Below are positions 23,543 through 35,545 of a stretch of DNA of 64,000 nt, piece after piece. The position numbers were made by a program, and so were the translations under genes. Within the stretch, counting starts at the first letter, position 1. Each line of letters starts with the position of its first letter. The notes below the pieces were generated by a model that did not search any database, was not told the origin of the DNA, and was given only the letters and a program-made list of their open reading frames with translations. Source of the DNA: Ophioceras dolichostomum (Eukaryota > Ascomycota > Sordariomycetes > Magnaporthales > Ophioceraceae); assembly GCA_003049485.1 (NCBI GenBank), contig PYST01000061.1, positions 78,507-142,506 of the forward strand, given 5' to 3'.

Positions 23543-25869
23543 ATGGTCGCCGCGCCAGCCATCACGCCGGCGCCGAACTTGGCGCTGGCGAATGCCCAAG
23601 GCCTCATGCCACGGGCGACGACCGACTTCTCACTTGGATTTGACTGCATTGTAAGTAGTCACGGGCATTGGAGTGCTCAGCGAACCCCAGCCAGCCTGGA
23701 TCATCAAGGATCACTGACCCAGAGATCTAATACATAGGATTACAACAAAGTCCTCGGCTGCGACAATGGCATCGTCAATTGCATCACCAGCGTTGCCTAC
23801 CAGTCGAACTATCTGGACGGCTACACTTCCTGCTACTGCAACTATGGCTGGGACTACCTTACATGCTTTTACTCGGCCATCCCGGCGACATGTGCTGCAC
23901 AGATAGGCCTCGGTGCCGGTCAGTCTTCTATAGCCTTGCCCATTCCCGGCCTGTTGGGTTGGTTGTGTTTACTAACTCTCCTCTCTCGCCTCGCAGATTT
24001 CGCGAACTACCAGATCTCCTACTTCCAGAGCGCATGCGGGAGCGTTCCCGCCAGCATCATGGCTCAGATCACGCCTCCGTGAGTCTTACCGCCCTGGGAT
24101 TGAAGCTTGCCAGTGCATAGAAATTGGGGAAAGCGGTCTACTAACTCATGGGGTATCTGCCCATTATCCGTGCAACAGATCCATTGTCTCGCTCTCGCTG
24201 ACGTACGTTCACGCCCCTTCGATCTGTCCCAGCAGCCACTCAAGCCGGCTGTCTTCTCGAAGTGTCATGATCTCTATCTTCATCTAACAAGAAGCCTCCA
24301 AACAGCACTGTCCGAAGCACGCGCCTCTCGACACGCTCAACGCCGCCTCCGAGGACGGGGACTCCTCTCTTCACCGGAACCGGAAAGCTCATCTCGGGCA
24401 GGTGCTCGTCCACGTCGTTCACCCTCGTCGATGCCGGCTCGACTGTCTACTGGGCCGGCTTCGTGGGCTGTATCAACGACCGCCCCGAATGCTGCCCCTG
24501 GTCCGCGGCGAGGAACACGGCTGCCGAGGGCGGCACGCAGACCGAGAATAGGATGGGCGCCGCGTATCCCTCGCCCGCCGACGGGGGCTTGCTGACCCTG
24601 GCCAAGTGCGCTGATGATTACTACTCGATTTCTGGCTCGTGCTGTCCCAAGTGAGTGTCCCGCTTGTCTATGCCATGTGCCAAATTTCTAGTTTGCCTCC
24701 CTGTCTCTCTGGAACGCCGACACTGACTATCAAACAGCGGCTACTTCCCCTTCACCAGCCAGGTCGGAGGCCAGACGCCCTGCTACTCGTCCATGAACCG
24801 CATGACCACCGCGCCCACGCTCACGGCCAACGTCCTGGGTGAGCCCACCGACACGTCCAAGCCCACTTCCGCCGTCGTCAACCTTGTCTGGGCCGTGCAG
24901 TACCCCGTCACCAGCTCCGGCGGCGGCTCCTCGGCCGGCCTGTCGACCGGTGCCATCGCGGGCATCGCCGTCGGCGGCCTCGGCGCCGTCGCCCTCGTCG
25001 TCGCTGCAGTCGTCATGCTCTTCAGATACAGGCGCAAGCCCAACGCGCCTGCTCCCGCCCCTGGCGCACCCGCCGCCGCTATGGCCGGAGGAGCGCCGGC
25101 CGGCTCTGAGAAGATCGTGGTGGCCAACACGCTCCCCGTCGAGGCCCAGCCCAACATGCCGCCGCAGTTCGGGTCACCACCGCCCCCTCAGATGCAGGTG
25201 CAAGGCAACGGCTTCCCGCCGCCCGTCATGGCCGGCCAGGGCATGATGACCCCGCCGCCAGGCGTCCAGTTCGTGCCTCAGCAGCCCGTGCAGGTGGGCA
25301 TGGTTCCATACGGCGCGCCCGGCCAGGTCCCGCACTGGGGTTCTTCGCCTCCGCCGCCGTCCTCCATCGGCGGCCCGCCCTCGCATTTCACCAACACGCC
25401 ACCGCCTGTGGGCACCTGGCCGTCCCCACCGCCCCCTTCGTTGGCCGCGGACCCGAACGCCGCCGCCGCCATTGCGCGCTATAGCAACCAGAGCAGCAGC
25501 GTCGTGGGCGGCAGCGAGATCAGCAGCCTGAGCGGCCAGGCCCCGCTCGTCCCGCAGGTTCCGCAGCAGCCGGGCGGCAGTCCCGGCGCCGCGGCCGTGC
25601 TGGTGCCGCACTACAGCGGTGGCGGCGCGGGCAGCCCGCCGCCGCTCGGTCCTGGGTATGCGCAGCCCGCGTACGGGCAGCCGCACCCCGGCGTGATCGC
25701 CGAGGCGGACGAGGGCCGGTTCGGATACGCCGCGCCGCAAAACCGGACCGGCACGCCGGCCGGCGGGTACATGGGCGAGGAGATGCCCGCGCAGACGCCT
25801 GCGCCGGGCTTCGGGCAGCAGTATCAGGTCCCTCCTGGGGGTCCTGGCCAGGTCTACCAGGTGCCCTAG
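23543..25869 (+). CDS. single-pass membrane protein with Cys-rich ectodomain and Pro-rich tail
   Basis: Six exons: 23543-23650, 23738-23918, 23997-24078, 24179-24202, 24306-24650 and 24738-25869. All introns are GT-AG and phase-compatible, giving 623 residues. The N-terminal 315 residues are rich in Cys, Tyr and Asn (CDNGIVNCI, CYCNYGWDYLTCF, GCINDRPECCPW, SGSCCPNGYFPF). One transmembrane helix follows the Gly/Ser-rich linker (STGAIAGIAVGGLGAVALVV), with RYRRK on its cytoplasmic side. The roughly 280-residue tail is Pro/Gly/Gln-rich and low complexity. The plan recalls fungal wall-sensor or Skg6/Mid2-type proteins, but I do not recognise the family. No standard signal peptide precedes the ectodomain, so an upstream exon may be missing. 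Exon 4 is only 24 nt and could be skipped without changing frame. Confidence 0.75.
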
Positions 25870-26944
25870 CAGCCGCAGGGGCCGCAGGGGTATCCGCCTC
25901 CATGAAGGGGGAGACTAGGCATGTAGAATAATGCTCATGTTTGGTTTTCTTCCTCTTTTCGGCGATCTCGAAGAGAAACAAATGCATGATCTAAGAATGG
26001 AGGCAATCGGCTCGGGATTGTTGAGGGCTCGTTGGTGGAGCTGCGCTGGACAAGAGTCTGTAATTTAGCACTGTCTTCTCCCTGTGAGCTTTTGTTTTTG
26101 CTGTCCTTTGAACGATGGATAGCTGGGAAGCGGCGACACCTTTCGCCATACACACTTGCTTCTCGTCAGGAACACGGGCTGTTCGATGTTGGGATTGGGG
26201 GGCCCGGAATATACGAGTACGTGAGGATACCAATTTGCTTGTGAGAGGAGCTATGTAATGACGGGCTGAACAACAACACTGGAATCTTTTGGTGTTCTTT
26301 GCCTTCCCAGAATACGACCTAAAGTTGCTTGTCTTTGCGATTTAAATGAGACGTGTCGACAACAAGCTAGTACATGGATGTCTGCGCGTCGATGGCAATG
26401 AAAGAGGGAGCAATCTGAGATTAGAAGTTAAGATACAATCTTGGTCCTTGAACCGCGGAGACTGGTAAACATGGGCAGTGTGTTGGTGAGAAAATGGACC
26501 ATGGAAACATATAATGCTAGACAAAATGACAAGAGAGAAACCAAGATATGGATACAGTCTTGGGGATACCTAGTTGCAAACAACGGAAATATTGTGTGCG
26601 CAATCTTGATGCCCTGGGTTTGGTCCTTCGCGTTCTTCCAAGGTCCCCATTCCTCTCTCCTCCTCTTGATCGATCGAACGTCGGCGAGTTTGACCTGCCT
26701 CGTCCGTTCGTCGTCCAGAATTCCTTGTTTGGCATGCTGTTGTCGAAAGGGGGAATGAATGCAGTGGGGGAAATCTGAAAGATGGATTTCGTATGTTTCG
26801 GGAGGCTTTGTTGGAGGAATCAGATGGACCGATATAACATACAAAGAGACGTGAGCAGTAATTCTAGAAGGAGGGCTTGGCTGGCTTGAGTAGTAGAATC
26901 AGGTTGCTTCAACGTATCTTAGGGCGCAGGTGGGGCAGGGGGGA
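25870..26944. other. convergent intergenic region
   Basis: About 1.1 kb between the membrane-protein gene and the convergent Zn2Cys6-like gene. It probably holds the 3' UTRs. A 138-codon minus-strand open frame at 26428-26844 has no recognisable content. Confidence 0.45.
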
Positions 26945-29046
26945 TCAGCGGGGGATGACACGAGCGTGATGTTTGTGAGACTGTTGTCTGTTTAGATGGC
27001 GGTTGGGCCGAGGGTGGACAAGATAGCCACTCTGAGGCATTGAGGTTGAGATAGGGAAAATGGAGCTGCGGGACAGGTCAGACGTCGGGCGGTTGGCCTC
27101 TGTCGCTGATCCTAGGAGCTCCATCTCTGGTGGCGAGAACGTGTCATGCTGCTGATGGGCTGCAGATGTAGCCTGCGAGGGGTTCACGCCGTACCACTGG
27201 GCGTGGTGCGGCATGAGACCGCCGTGATGGTTTAGCGGCTCGTTGAGAGTCCGCGCCAACGACGGGTGTGTAGCCAAGCCCGCTTCCGGGCCCAGCGATG
27301 AGAGTTCGGCGTTGTGGCCGATGTTGGTGAAAGGCAAGGGGGAGAGGACGTGGCTCCAGGGGGCAAAGCCTCCCGTTGCTTGCGGCCCCCCGGGAGAGAT
27401 GAGTGGGTACCGCTGAAGCAAAGAAGGCTGGACAGGGTTAGATGGAACCCCAGAGGCGCCGATCAGGATATGTGGTGGCTGGTAAAACGCCCCCGAATGA
27501 ACGACGGTTGGGTCTGGCGGCGGGACACCTGGGCCCAAGCCGCTGCCCATCTGTTGCAGGTCGACGGTTCGTTGGGGTACCTCCGTGACACCGCCGGTAG
27601 TCAAGGCGTCAGGAGCGGCTTCAGTATCAGCAGTAGTGACTGAGCCGGCCGATGCGGGACCAACAGAGAACAACCGGACCGATGGCTGCGGGGCTTCGGT
27701 CTGGCTGCCCTCGGACAGCACTGTGGACGTCGGGCTAGACGCCTTGCAGCACTCGAACAGGCATGGCTCGAAGTCTATCCGAAGTTTCCAGCCTTCCAAG
27801 TCCGGGAACTTCGGAAACTTCAGGCGGTTGGCATGTTCCTTGTCGAGGCCGTGGTGCCATTGCAGCCGAGCAGCGCAGGCGGCGTTGAGGGGTGAATGGA
27901 GGGCCACTCGTTTCCAATCTCGCAGGAGCGTGACGAAGCGAGCCTTGAAGTCCTCTCGATCCTATCAAGGGGGAAGATAGGGGTTTGACCAAAGTAGTGT
28001 TAGGCAGCTGCGATAGCTCCTTTGCGTGGCCTTTCTGGGCTCCTGTTCTCGGTCAGGGTAGGGAGAGGGAAGAGATAGTAAGGCTTCGAGTAGGGGCTTA
28101 CCAGTAGAGTCGTCACTCTGTTGTTCTCGAGAGCTTCGAGCGGGGACGACAGGCTGTGGTAGAGAGTCGCCAGTCCACGCATAGCAGGGGAATTAGACTG
28201 GGGAATGTTACCGGTCGTCGCCAGGTCCCGAAGTATGCCCCCGAGACCTTCCGTGAGGAGCACTGAGAGCCTCTGCAATATGACAAAGACCAAGACGAAG
28301 AGAAATTCACGTTGTCTATCCTCGCTTAGCGACGACGAGGGCTGCAGATGGACAGATTTTGGGCACAGAATGGACAGGTACCCTCGGGCGAGGGATGCGA
28401 ACCACAGAGGGTCGGCAGGCGGGTTGGTGAACTGGACATGGGCATCGATCATGGCCACCTGCCCGTCGACGTCCTCGTCCCAGCCTTGCGGAAATCTGGT
28501 GGACGCCATCAGGGGGATCTTCAGACGCAAGTCAGGCTGGTCCCCACTGTCTGCTGTGCCTCTCTGCGTCACCGTGGGGGTGATGGTCACTGCGGTGTGC
28601 CAATTGTTGGGGTCCGTATCCCGGAAGTATGCGGCGAACTCTTCTTCGTCGATTAAGTCTAGATAGCGGGTTCGGATGGACGGTTAGCTCTCCTGACAGC
28701 ACTCTCCACGGTCTAGTCCACACTCTCGTTAACGTCGGATACAAAGGAAGAATAGTACGTGCCTCCGATGTAAAAGTTCGGACCGCCGACGCCCTCATCG
28801 GGGGGCGCCTGCACATGTTCCACGCAGTATTTGCAGGAGCCAGGGATGGTTCCGATCTCGCACTGATGATGGGAGGCGGTGTGCGTGTAAGCAGCCAGAG
28901 CGAAAACAATCCGGAGACTCGCAAAGTAGAGAGCAAGGATGCTGGAATGACAGCGATTAGCCACATGGTGGTATTTCGCCACGTACTTCTTTGCCATCCA
29001 CCCAGCAAGCAATGCAAGGTGGCGCCGGAGACCTAGCTGGAGGCAT
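26945..29046 (-). CDS. putative fungal regulator with variant Zn2Cys6-type cluster
   Basis: Four exons on the minus strand: 29046-28987, 28862-28763, 28658-28102 and 27961-26945, giving 577 residues. Exon 1 plus exon 2 yields CIACWVDGKE-CEIGTIPGSC-KYC-VEH, i.e. C-x2-C-x6-C-x8-C-x2-C-x2-H. This is the Zn(II)2Cys6 spacing except that the sixth Cys is absent and His36 is the nearest ligand. An intron inside the cluster just before the third Cys is common in this family. The second intron (28762-28659) splices in frame only with a GC donor (G|GCACGT). The rest (LIDEEEFAAYFRDTDPNNWH..., then a Pro/Ser/Gly-rich C-terminal half) is not a family I know. DNA binding is an inference from the cluster; the exon model is moderately secure because three junctions keep phase. 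Confidence 0.62.
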
Positions 29047-31925
29047 GGTGATGAGTCCGGTCGTAGCTTGTCCCTGCCCTGCCTGCCAGCGCAGCCTGGG
29101 ACAGGTAGGGATATGGCTAGCAATGGAGAATGGAGATCGTCGAGAAGGGGAAGCAAGGAAGCACAAAGACTGGAAGTAGTACACGAGCATGTGAGGGCGA
29201 GCTTCTTTTATCCCTTGTGGAGCAGATCATGTAGTGAATGCGAGCAGGTCAGGCAAAGAAAGGCGAGGCAAGGCAGGACAAGGCTCGTGCGTAATACTGT
29301 AGCTGGGGTTGTTGGGGTTGGTGAGAAAGCAAAATAAGGGAAGCTCGGAGCTCAAATACCTCTTCCGGAGACCTGCCTGCACAACGGATGAATACTCGAA
29401 GCAGTATCAATCACAGCAGGGCATCCGCATTTTTGTATGTCTTCATGCGCGTCTGGAGCAGGGGCGTGAGAAGAGGGAGACAGGGAGCAGGCAGGGGCGT
29501 GTTGGGCATCACTGCAGATGGCGACAGAACGGCGGATTGTTCTAATGTTCTCGCACCCTCGAAAGGGAACATGGGCCGGTCGGCTTAATGGTGAGGGAAG
29601 AGGGGGTTCGACCAGATGGCTAAGTGCATGCAGCATTGCTTGCATCGATGTCATTCGTCGGGGCAGGCTGGGAGGACTCCGATTACAGGGTCACTCAGGA
29701 CGGTGCTCTGGGAAATTTGCCTGCGTCCTGAGGCCATCACTCAGGCATCAACTTTGAATGCCTACCTGCCTATACGATGCAGGAGCCATTCTCATCACTC
29801 CCATGCCCCTGTCTGTCACTGCATAAAGCGAGTGCAGCGACAGACTGGCTTGCATCTGGCCTGCATGTTTCGATGTCAAAAGGAAAATAAAGACGAGTAA
29901 ACTGGCAGCAGCGAAGAACCTCCAAGCAGGAGAAATAGATCACGAGCTCAAGCCACGGGGTCGTGTTTCTGCGGCCTGCCCGTTGAAAGTCCCCGTCTGT
30001 TCCTGGTGCTGATTCTGCAGCGATCGGCAGGCTAAAAAGAAGAAGGGAAACGGAATAAAAGAAGCCAGGTGCCCCCCTCCCCGAAGTCTCCGGGCGCGCG
30101 GAGCAAATGCTCATCAAATGAGGCTGACGGGTTCCACTGGTTAAGAGAAACGTGGTCCCAAAGCCGCTGACGCCCTACCGGCTTGACTGGGTGTCGGCCG
30201 ACGCCGACGAAAGCCGAGTTGCCAATCATCAAAGTGCCGAAGTAGCCCTAGACATCTCGTCCCGCCTCCACGCTCGGTATCCTTTGGGAGGTCTTCTGTG
30301 TTGCGTTGGATGCTGTTCGTTGGAACTCTGCTCTGGCAAGGGATGGAGGGACGGAGGGACGGAGGGACGGAGGGATGGAGGGACGGAGGGACGAAGGGAC
30401 ACACTGCTTGGACATAGCCGCTGGGTCGCTGTTCTTTGATGGCCCGAGCCATCTTATTCCGGAGCGACAAAGATACATCTCAACAAACGAAGAAGAATTG
30501 AGGACGCAACAACTCCGAGGTTGTACCTTGCCCAGAGAAGCCGCCCGCCAACGATGCATGTGCAGAATGGTGCTGCCACCTATATTAGGTCTTGTGTGGC
30601 TGCCAGGATGGGAGTGCAGGGCCTCAGGATGGCAGGCATCCGACGCAATCTAGCGTGCAGAAACTGGGGGGACCAGACGGAATAGGATGGGATGGAACAT
30701 GGTGGACGAAGTGGATGTGAAGCCCTAAAGCGCTTTAAGCGCTTTTCCCCCGCACGCTCGCTCGTTGTGGAAAGGGTGCGGGATGACGCTGGTAACAAAG
30801 AGAAAACCCCGATCGTCGGCTTTCACTGATGTTGCGATGTAAGAAGCTGGGCGCGTCGTCACTCTTGGCCCCGTGGTGATTCAGCCAACTCCCTCAGACG
30901 GCACATGCAAATACCAGGGTACCTACCCATGTCACCTATCTCTTCGGTTCCGTTCAGTCGGTTTGAAAAAATGTGGTTGGTGGTTGCTAATGATGACAGT
31001 GTCGCTGGGGATACCCCCACCGTTTAACGGCAATCCTGATGGCCCTCGGGACCAGACGCTATCACGCGGCACCACCCAGTGCACATGCGCACTCAGGCCG
31101 CAGGCGAGCTGTTGTGAAGCCCCTGTCCTGTCCTGCCTATGGTGCCGCCTTGTTGCTGGTGCCGCACGCTGGAGCCGAAACTTGCCCGACATGAACGGGT
31201 GCGAGGTGATGAGATGAGACGAGATGAGACGGGGGATCTCATCCACTCATTCTACATAGGACCAGGCAGTGTAGGCGGGCACGGCAGGCGCCCTGGTGTT
31301 CAATAGCGATGGTAAATTTCGAGGCAACCGCGAGCACGTTGGTACCACCCCACTTGCCCGCATCCCAGATGCTTTGGCCAACGAGGCAACACCGCGATCG
31401 GCCAAGCACTGGCCAAGCAGTGATCCACCCAAGAACCATCCATACCCCGTTCCTCAGTGCCTTATTTTTTTCCTCCCACTCGTTCGCAAGCCAACCCGAC
31501 TTTTTTACATGCTTGAAGAGATGACAGAAGTCCTATCGTGTCAGCATAAAACTCCAGAACATGGCTGACAGTCGGACCGACGGAGAAAACCGCATGCCTG
31601 GTATTTTGGTGGTGGACCACGACCCCTGGACAACCCCTCGTCGGACTTGCTGCAGCACCACGGTGACGGCACACGATTCTGCTTGAACTCTTTTCCTGTT
31701 CTAGACCCTCACATCTCTCAAAAATAACCCCTCGTGCTTCTGGTGGACGCCTTCTCCGGTCTTTCACCCGCGTCCTGAGTCCAGCACGTGATTCACTCGC
31801 TCCTCGGCCCCCTCTCTCACGCACGCGAGCACGAACGCACACGCCACATCCTCACCGCGCCGATTCGCACGCACATCTACCCAACCCGACGTACGCAACC
31901 CGGTTGGTGGGTGTAGTCGGGCTGG
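29047..31925. other. long intergenic region between divergent genes
   Basis: About 2.9 kb between two divergently transcribed genes. No gene is supportable. A 60-bp GGACGGAG tandem repeat (30341-30400) is listed separately. A small palindromic AAAGCGCTTT-AAGCGCTTT element sits near 30727-30745. Confidence 0.5.
30341..30400. repeat. 8-bp minisatellite, about 7.5 copies
   Basis: The unit is GGACGGAG with three single-base variants. Because the unit is not a multiple of three, it shifts frame at each copy and produces spurious repetitive open frames on both strands. Confidence 0.95.
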
Positions 31926-33232
31926 ATGTCGGGCTCTGCCGCCGTCAGGCCCAACAGCGCCCTGGCTGGCGGCGGCAATGAGGACGAGGGCTACGACACG
32001 ACGCAGGATGGCGATGAGGAGGGTGGGTTCGTCAACATCGGGCCGCAATTGGTAACGCAGTCCTCGACCCAGTACCGGATAGCGCAGCCGCCTCAGCCGC
32101 CTCTTTCTGGTGCGCGACCCATTCTCTTCGGCCAGCCCGGCGCCGTCCGCCGGGACGTCAGCCACAACAGCCTCGATTGGACGCAAATATCACCTACACA
32201 ACCAAACAACCCACCGAGCATTAGCGGCGGCCGCGGTGGCAGGCGACCCCTTCCGCTGAGGTCGGCCCAGCAGGAGCAGTCCTTCCCTCCTCCCCCGTCG
32301 ACAGAAGATGGTGACGCCAATGGAGCAGATGATGACGACAGCGATGCCTTCCGTCCCCGAAGCCCGAGCTCGCCTCGGCGGGCTTCCGTGTCAACGCCGC
32401 CGTTGAATCTAGGCCGGGGCGTTGGTTTGATAATTCGAGGCGGCAGGCCCGCCCAGCCATTCAGGGGTCCGAGCCCGGGCCTGCCCCCTGGACCAGGAGG
32501 GCCCGGGAGCGGAGATCCGCAATCGCGGGGCCCCGGTCCCGCCCCCGCCCTGCCCCTTGGCCCCGCCGCGTCGCTCAGACCCCCGCCTCGGAGGGCTTGG
32601 GAGGTCTCCCTGGATGAAAGTATGACCCCGCCAAGGACCATCCCTGGCGCGCAGCAGCAAATAAGGATCTCTGTCACTATTTTCGCTAATCACAAATATC
32701 GATTTCTCCAAAAGAGTTCAAATCCGTTGACAAGCCCAAACGCTTCTTCGCCGTCGGCCGCATCTTCAAGACCGTCTGGTTCGAGCCCCTGGGCCGCACT
32801 GCCGACACTGCAGCGCTAGCCCGCGGGTCCGAGTACGCAGAAGAATGTCCGCCGTTCTACTCCGAGAAGCCATACGCCAAATTCCGGTGGTTCGTTGTCG
32901 TGCGCAAGCGGCTGCACCACTCGCTGTGCTTCTCCATCACGACCTTCAGCGGCCGCGGCGCCACCAAGACAAGCCGCGGCCGCCCGCGCGACTTTGTCAT
33001 CCTGTACAAGGCCGGCGAGGAGCCGCCCGAGCCGCAGGAGGACGAGGGCATCGAGCGCGGTGCCGTGGCGTTGATCATCGAGGACGACGAGCAGGAAATC
33101 TCAAAGAAGGCGAGGCTGGACTGCGGACGGTTGTACACGGTGGAAGACAACTTGAGGGTCATGAAGATCGGGAGGGTTCATCCAGAGGCCATTCCCCGCC
33201 TCGAGGAATTCTACAGGGAGGCGGTCCAATAG
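31926..33232 (+). CDS. DUF6590 domain protein with disordered N-terminus
   Basis: Two exons, 31926-32619 and 32715-33232, giving 403 residues. The 95-nt intron (A|GTATGA...GCTAATC...AAAAG) joins in phase 1 and rebuilds SLDEKFKSVDKPKRFFAVG. The C-terminal about 170 residues match the fungal DUF6590 module: RFFAVGRIFKTVWFEP, then KFRWFVVVRKRLHHSLCFSI, FVILYKAGEEP and DCGRLYTVEDNLRVMKIG. The first 230 residues are Pro/Gly/Ser-rich and probably disordered. The function of DUF6590 is unknown; the domain is common and variable in filamentous ascomycetes. An alternative donor (GTCACT at 32671) would leave an implausibly short intron of about 45 nt. Confidence 0.82.
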
Positions 33233-33677
33233 GTTGGGACGGGACTGGGGAAGCTCAAAACACAGATGTATAGGCCTTCTGCTACTACAACTACATGGAG
33301 TTGGCGTTCTTGTGCGCATTTAGCGAGCTTACGTTACGGTCCTCTCGTACTTTCGCAAACTAAACAGGTAGATAGGTGCCCCAGTAGACTCGGTCCAGGC
33401 AAGACACACAAAAAGTTTTGGCTTTGGTGCTCTGTGTCCCTTCGTGAGAGTTTTGCTTCTGGCCTCCGCCGCTTTTTATGCCTGCGGATGTCGCCTCGGT
33501 CTCTTCTTCGCCGACATGTTTCGCCGAAAGAATAGCAAAGCCGCCGCAGGCTTGGTATACCAAGTCCATTTTCGAACTCAACTATCAGTGGGCTGTCATC
33601 AGGATTCGAGTCCATCCCCTCGTGGCCACACTAAGCCCAATGGACTCCCGGCCAGCTCAAGCATGACAAAAGGCACG
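33233..33677. other. convergent spacer
   Basis: About 450 bp between the stop codons of the DUF6590 gene and the GFA gene. I see nothing beyond presumed 3' UTRs. Confidence 0.4.
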
Positions 33678-34979
33678 TCACCCAGACCCAGACACAGACC
33701 CCAAAATACCCCTTTCCAACCCCTGAATCAGCCCCTTGGCCCTAGCAGCAGCTACCCCCTCCCTCCCCTTAGCAACCTCCTCCGCAAAACTCACCCGGCC
33801 GCGCCACCAGTCCAGCCAGTCCTCGGCGCGAGCACCCCTTCCTGACAGCAACCCGACGCTGACATCCACCAGCTCCGGCCGGAACGCACCGCGCCAGAAC
33901 ACCGTAGCGCCACAGCCGCCGCAGAACTCGCGCCTCACACCTTCAGACGACGCATATGTCGAGAGGACGCCGAGGGTGGAGAGCACGTCGAAGTCACACG
34001 GGACAAGATCCGCGGTCTGCGGGGCGGGGGAGGGCGAAGTAGACGAAGATGTGGCGAGGGAGGAGGAGGGAGCGCCCCGAGGCAAGTGGAAGATGATGTT
34101 CGCACGCGGCACGAATGCCCACGTCTGCACCTCGAAGCCTGAGACCAGACGACATGAGGCGCATGCGCACGTCCCAGCAAGATAGCGCCTCGGGGGGCCA
34201 TCGGCAGGGGCCCCGGGTCCAGGGCGCAGCCACCACTTCACGTCCTCGTCCTTGTTCGCTAGCTCCTCGGGCGACTTGCCGAGGTAAGGGATCATCAGGT
34301 CGGGAAATGGCGAGTGCGGGCGCCGGCTGATGTCCTCGGTGGGACGAGTGATGTGGAAGCGTACGTTGCCGCACTGGCAGTGCCCGTTGAGGTTGTCTTC
34401 GCTCCCACTAGCCTCGCATGAGATATCGCTCGGCTCCGCTCTGTGTTGAGAGCAGGGAGAGACAGGGTCGCCGTCGTCGGCGATTTTCATAGTCACATCA
34501 TCCACCTCCCCCAGCCAGACGCTGAGACCGCCGTCGCCAGTATCCCCGACGCTGACGTGCCGTCGGTATTTCAGCCAGTCCCCCTCTTGATCTTGCGTGG
34601 CGGCAGCCAGACCGTCACCGCCAACCGGCGCGGGCGACGATCTCTCATTGGCGATTGTACCAGTGGCGACCTCCCATGTCTCCCTGGCGGCCTCTGCTTC
34701 ACCCTCCCCCTTCTCAGACGGCGGGGAGCGAGTCCGGAAAACATTGCACCCGCACTTCTCGCAGAAATACCGCTTCGATCCAGTCGTGTCCCCGAATACT
34801 CTCAACCCACCCAGCAACACCGGCGGCTCCGAGAGCAGGTAGTACGACGTACACAGCAGCCCGGAGCTGTGCCTGCACGTCCTGCAGTGGCAAAGGGCCA
34901 GGCCTGTTTGCTTCGGGATGATGGCGCCCACAACGGACTGTGCTGCCATGCCGCAGTGGCAGGAGATCGATAAATGCAT
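33678..34979 (-). CDS. double GFA-domain (CENP-V/GFA-type) zinc protein
   Basis: A single exon of 433 residues with two GFA modules. The first has ISCHCGMAAQ, LCHCRTCRHSSG and RYFCEKCGCNVF. The second has GHCQCGNVRFHI, GTCACASCRLVSGFEVQTW and REFCGGCGATVFWR. The regularly spaced Cys pairs are the zinc ligands of the glutathione-dependent formaldehyde-activating enzyme fold. Many fungal GFA proteins have no proven enzymatic role, so activity on a glutathione adduct is only a family-level suggestion. The linker between modules is acidic and Ser/Gly-rich. Tandem GFA domains in one chain are known in fungi. The gene is convergent with the DUF6590 gene. Confidence 0.85.
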   Translation of the reverse strand: MHLSISCHCGMAAQSVVGAIIPKQTGLALCHCRTCRHSSGLLCTSYYLLSEPPVLLGGLRVFGDTTGSKRYFCEKCGCNVFRTRSPPSEKGEGEAEAARETWEVATGTIANERSSPAPVGGDGLAAATQDQEGDWLKYRRHVSVGDTGDGGLSVWLGEVDDVTMKIADDGDPVSPCSQHRAEPSDISCEASGSEDNLNGHCQCGNVRFHITRPTEDISRRPHSPFPDLMIPYLGKSPEELANKDEDVKWWLRPGPGAPADGPPRRYLAGTCACASCRLVSGFEVQTWAFVPRANIIFHLPRGAPSSSLATSSSTSPSPAPQTADLVPCDFDVLSTLGVLSTYASSEGVRREFCGGCGATVFWRGAFRPELVDVSVGLLSGRGARAEDWLDWWRGRVSFAEEVAKGREGVAAARAKGLIQGLERGILGSVSGSG

Positions 34980-35545
34980 GATTTCGCTCGCATCCGATTT
35001 TTTTTCACTCGTAGCTTAGGCTTTGCTGCCGCGTTAGAACAGCGCGAGGTTTTTTGAGATGGGCCGCGGTGGGAGAGAAGGGAAGAAAGATGTTCCTCGA
35101 TTGATGATGATTTGGCGCCTCTCCGCTCCAGCTCCACAGCGGGCCACGAGGGTTCCGGGAAGCCGGTCCGAGTCGACGTCATGAGCGACAAGCGCACCAA
35201 TCTAAGGCCCATATGGCAAACTACGATCTAGCCTATACTATCGCGTATCTGACGGCTTTCTTTGATGGTTCATCAAAGTCAATCATCGTATAGACCATCG
35301 TCGTTCCCGTCAGGCTCGAATAGGTCGTCCCGGGGCACTGGCGGCAGCCTGAGATATGGGACACCATTCCGGTGTTCCACAGCAGGTAGGGCTTCGCCAT
35401 CGAAGAAGACGTCGTTCCCAGCAGCGTCGCCCCCACCAGCCTCAACATAGACGTCACCGCCGTCGAAATCGTGGGCCGCCTCCGCGCGCGGCTTCGGCGT
35501 CCCGTCCGCATCCACATCCTCCTCCCGGATGGGCCCTCTGACCTC

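Noticed and set aside
25174..25740. 188-codon minus-strand open frame in the membrane-protein gene
   Set aside because: Arg-rich antisense shadow of the Pro/Gly-rich tail.
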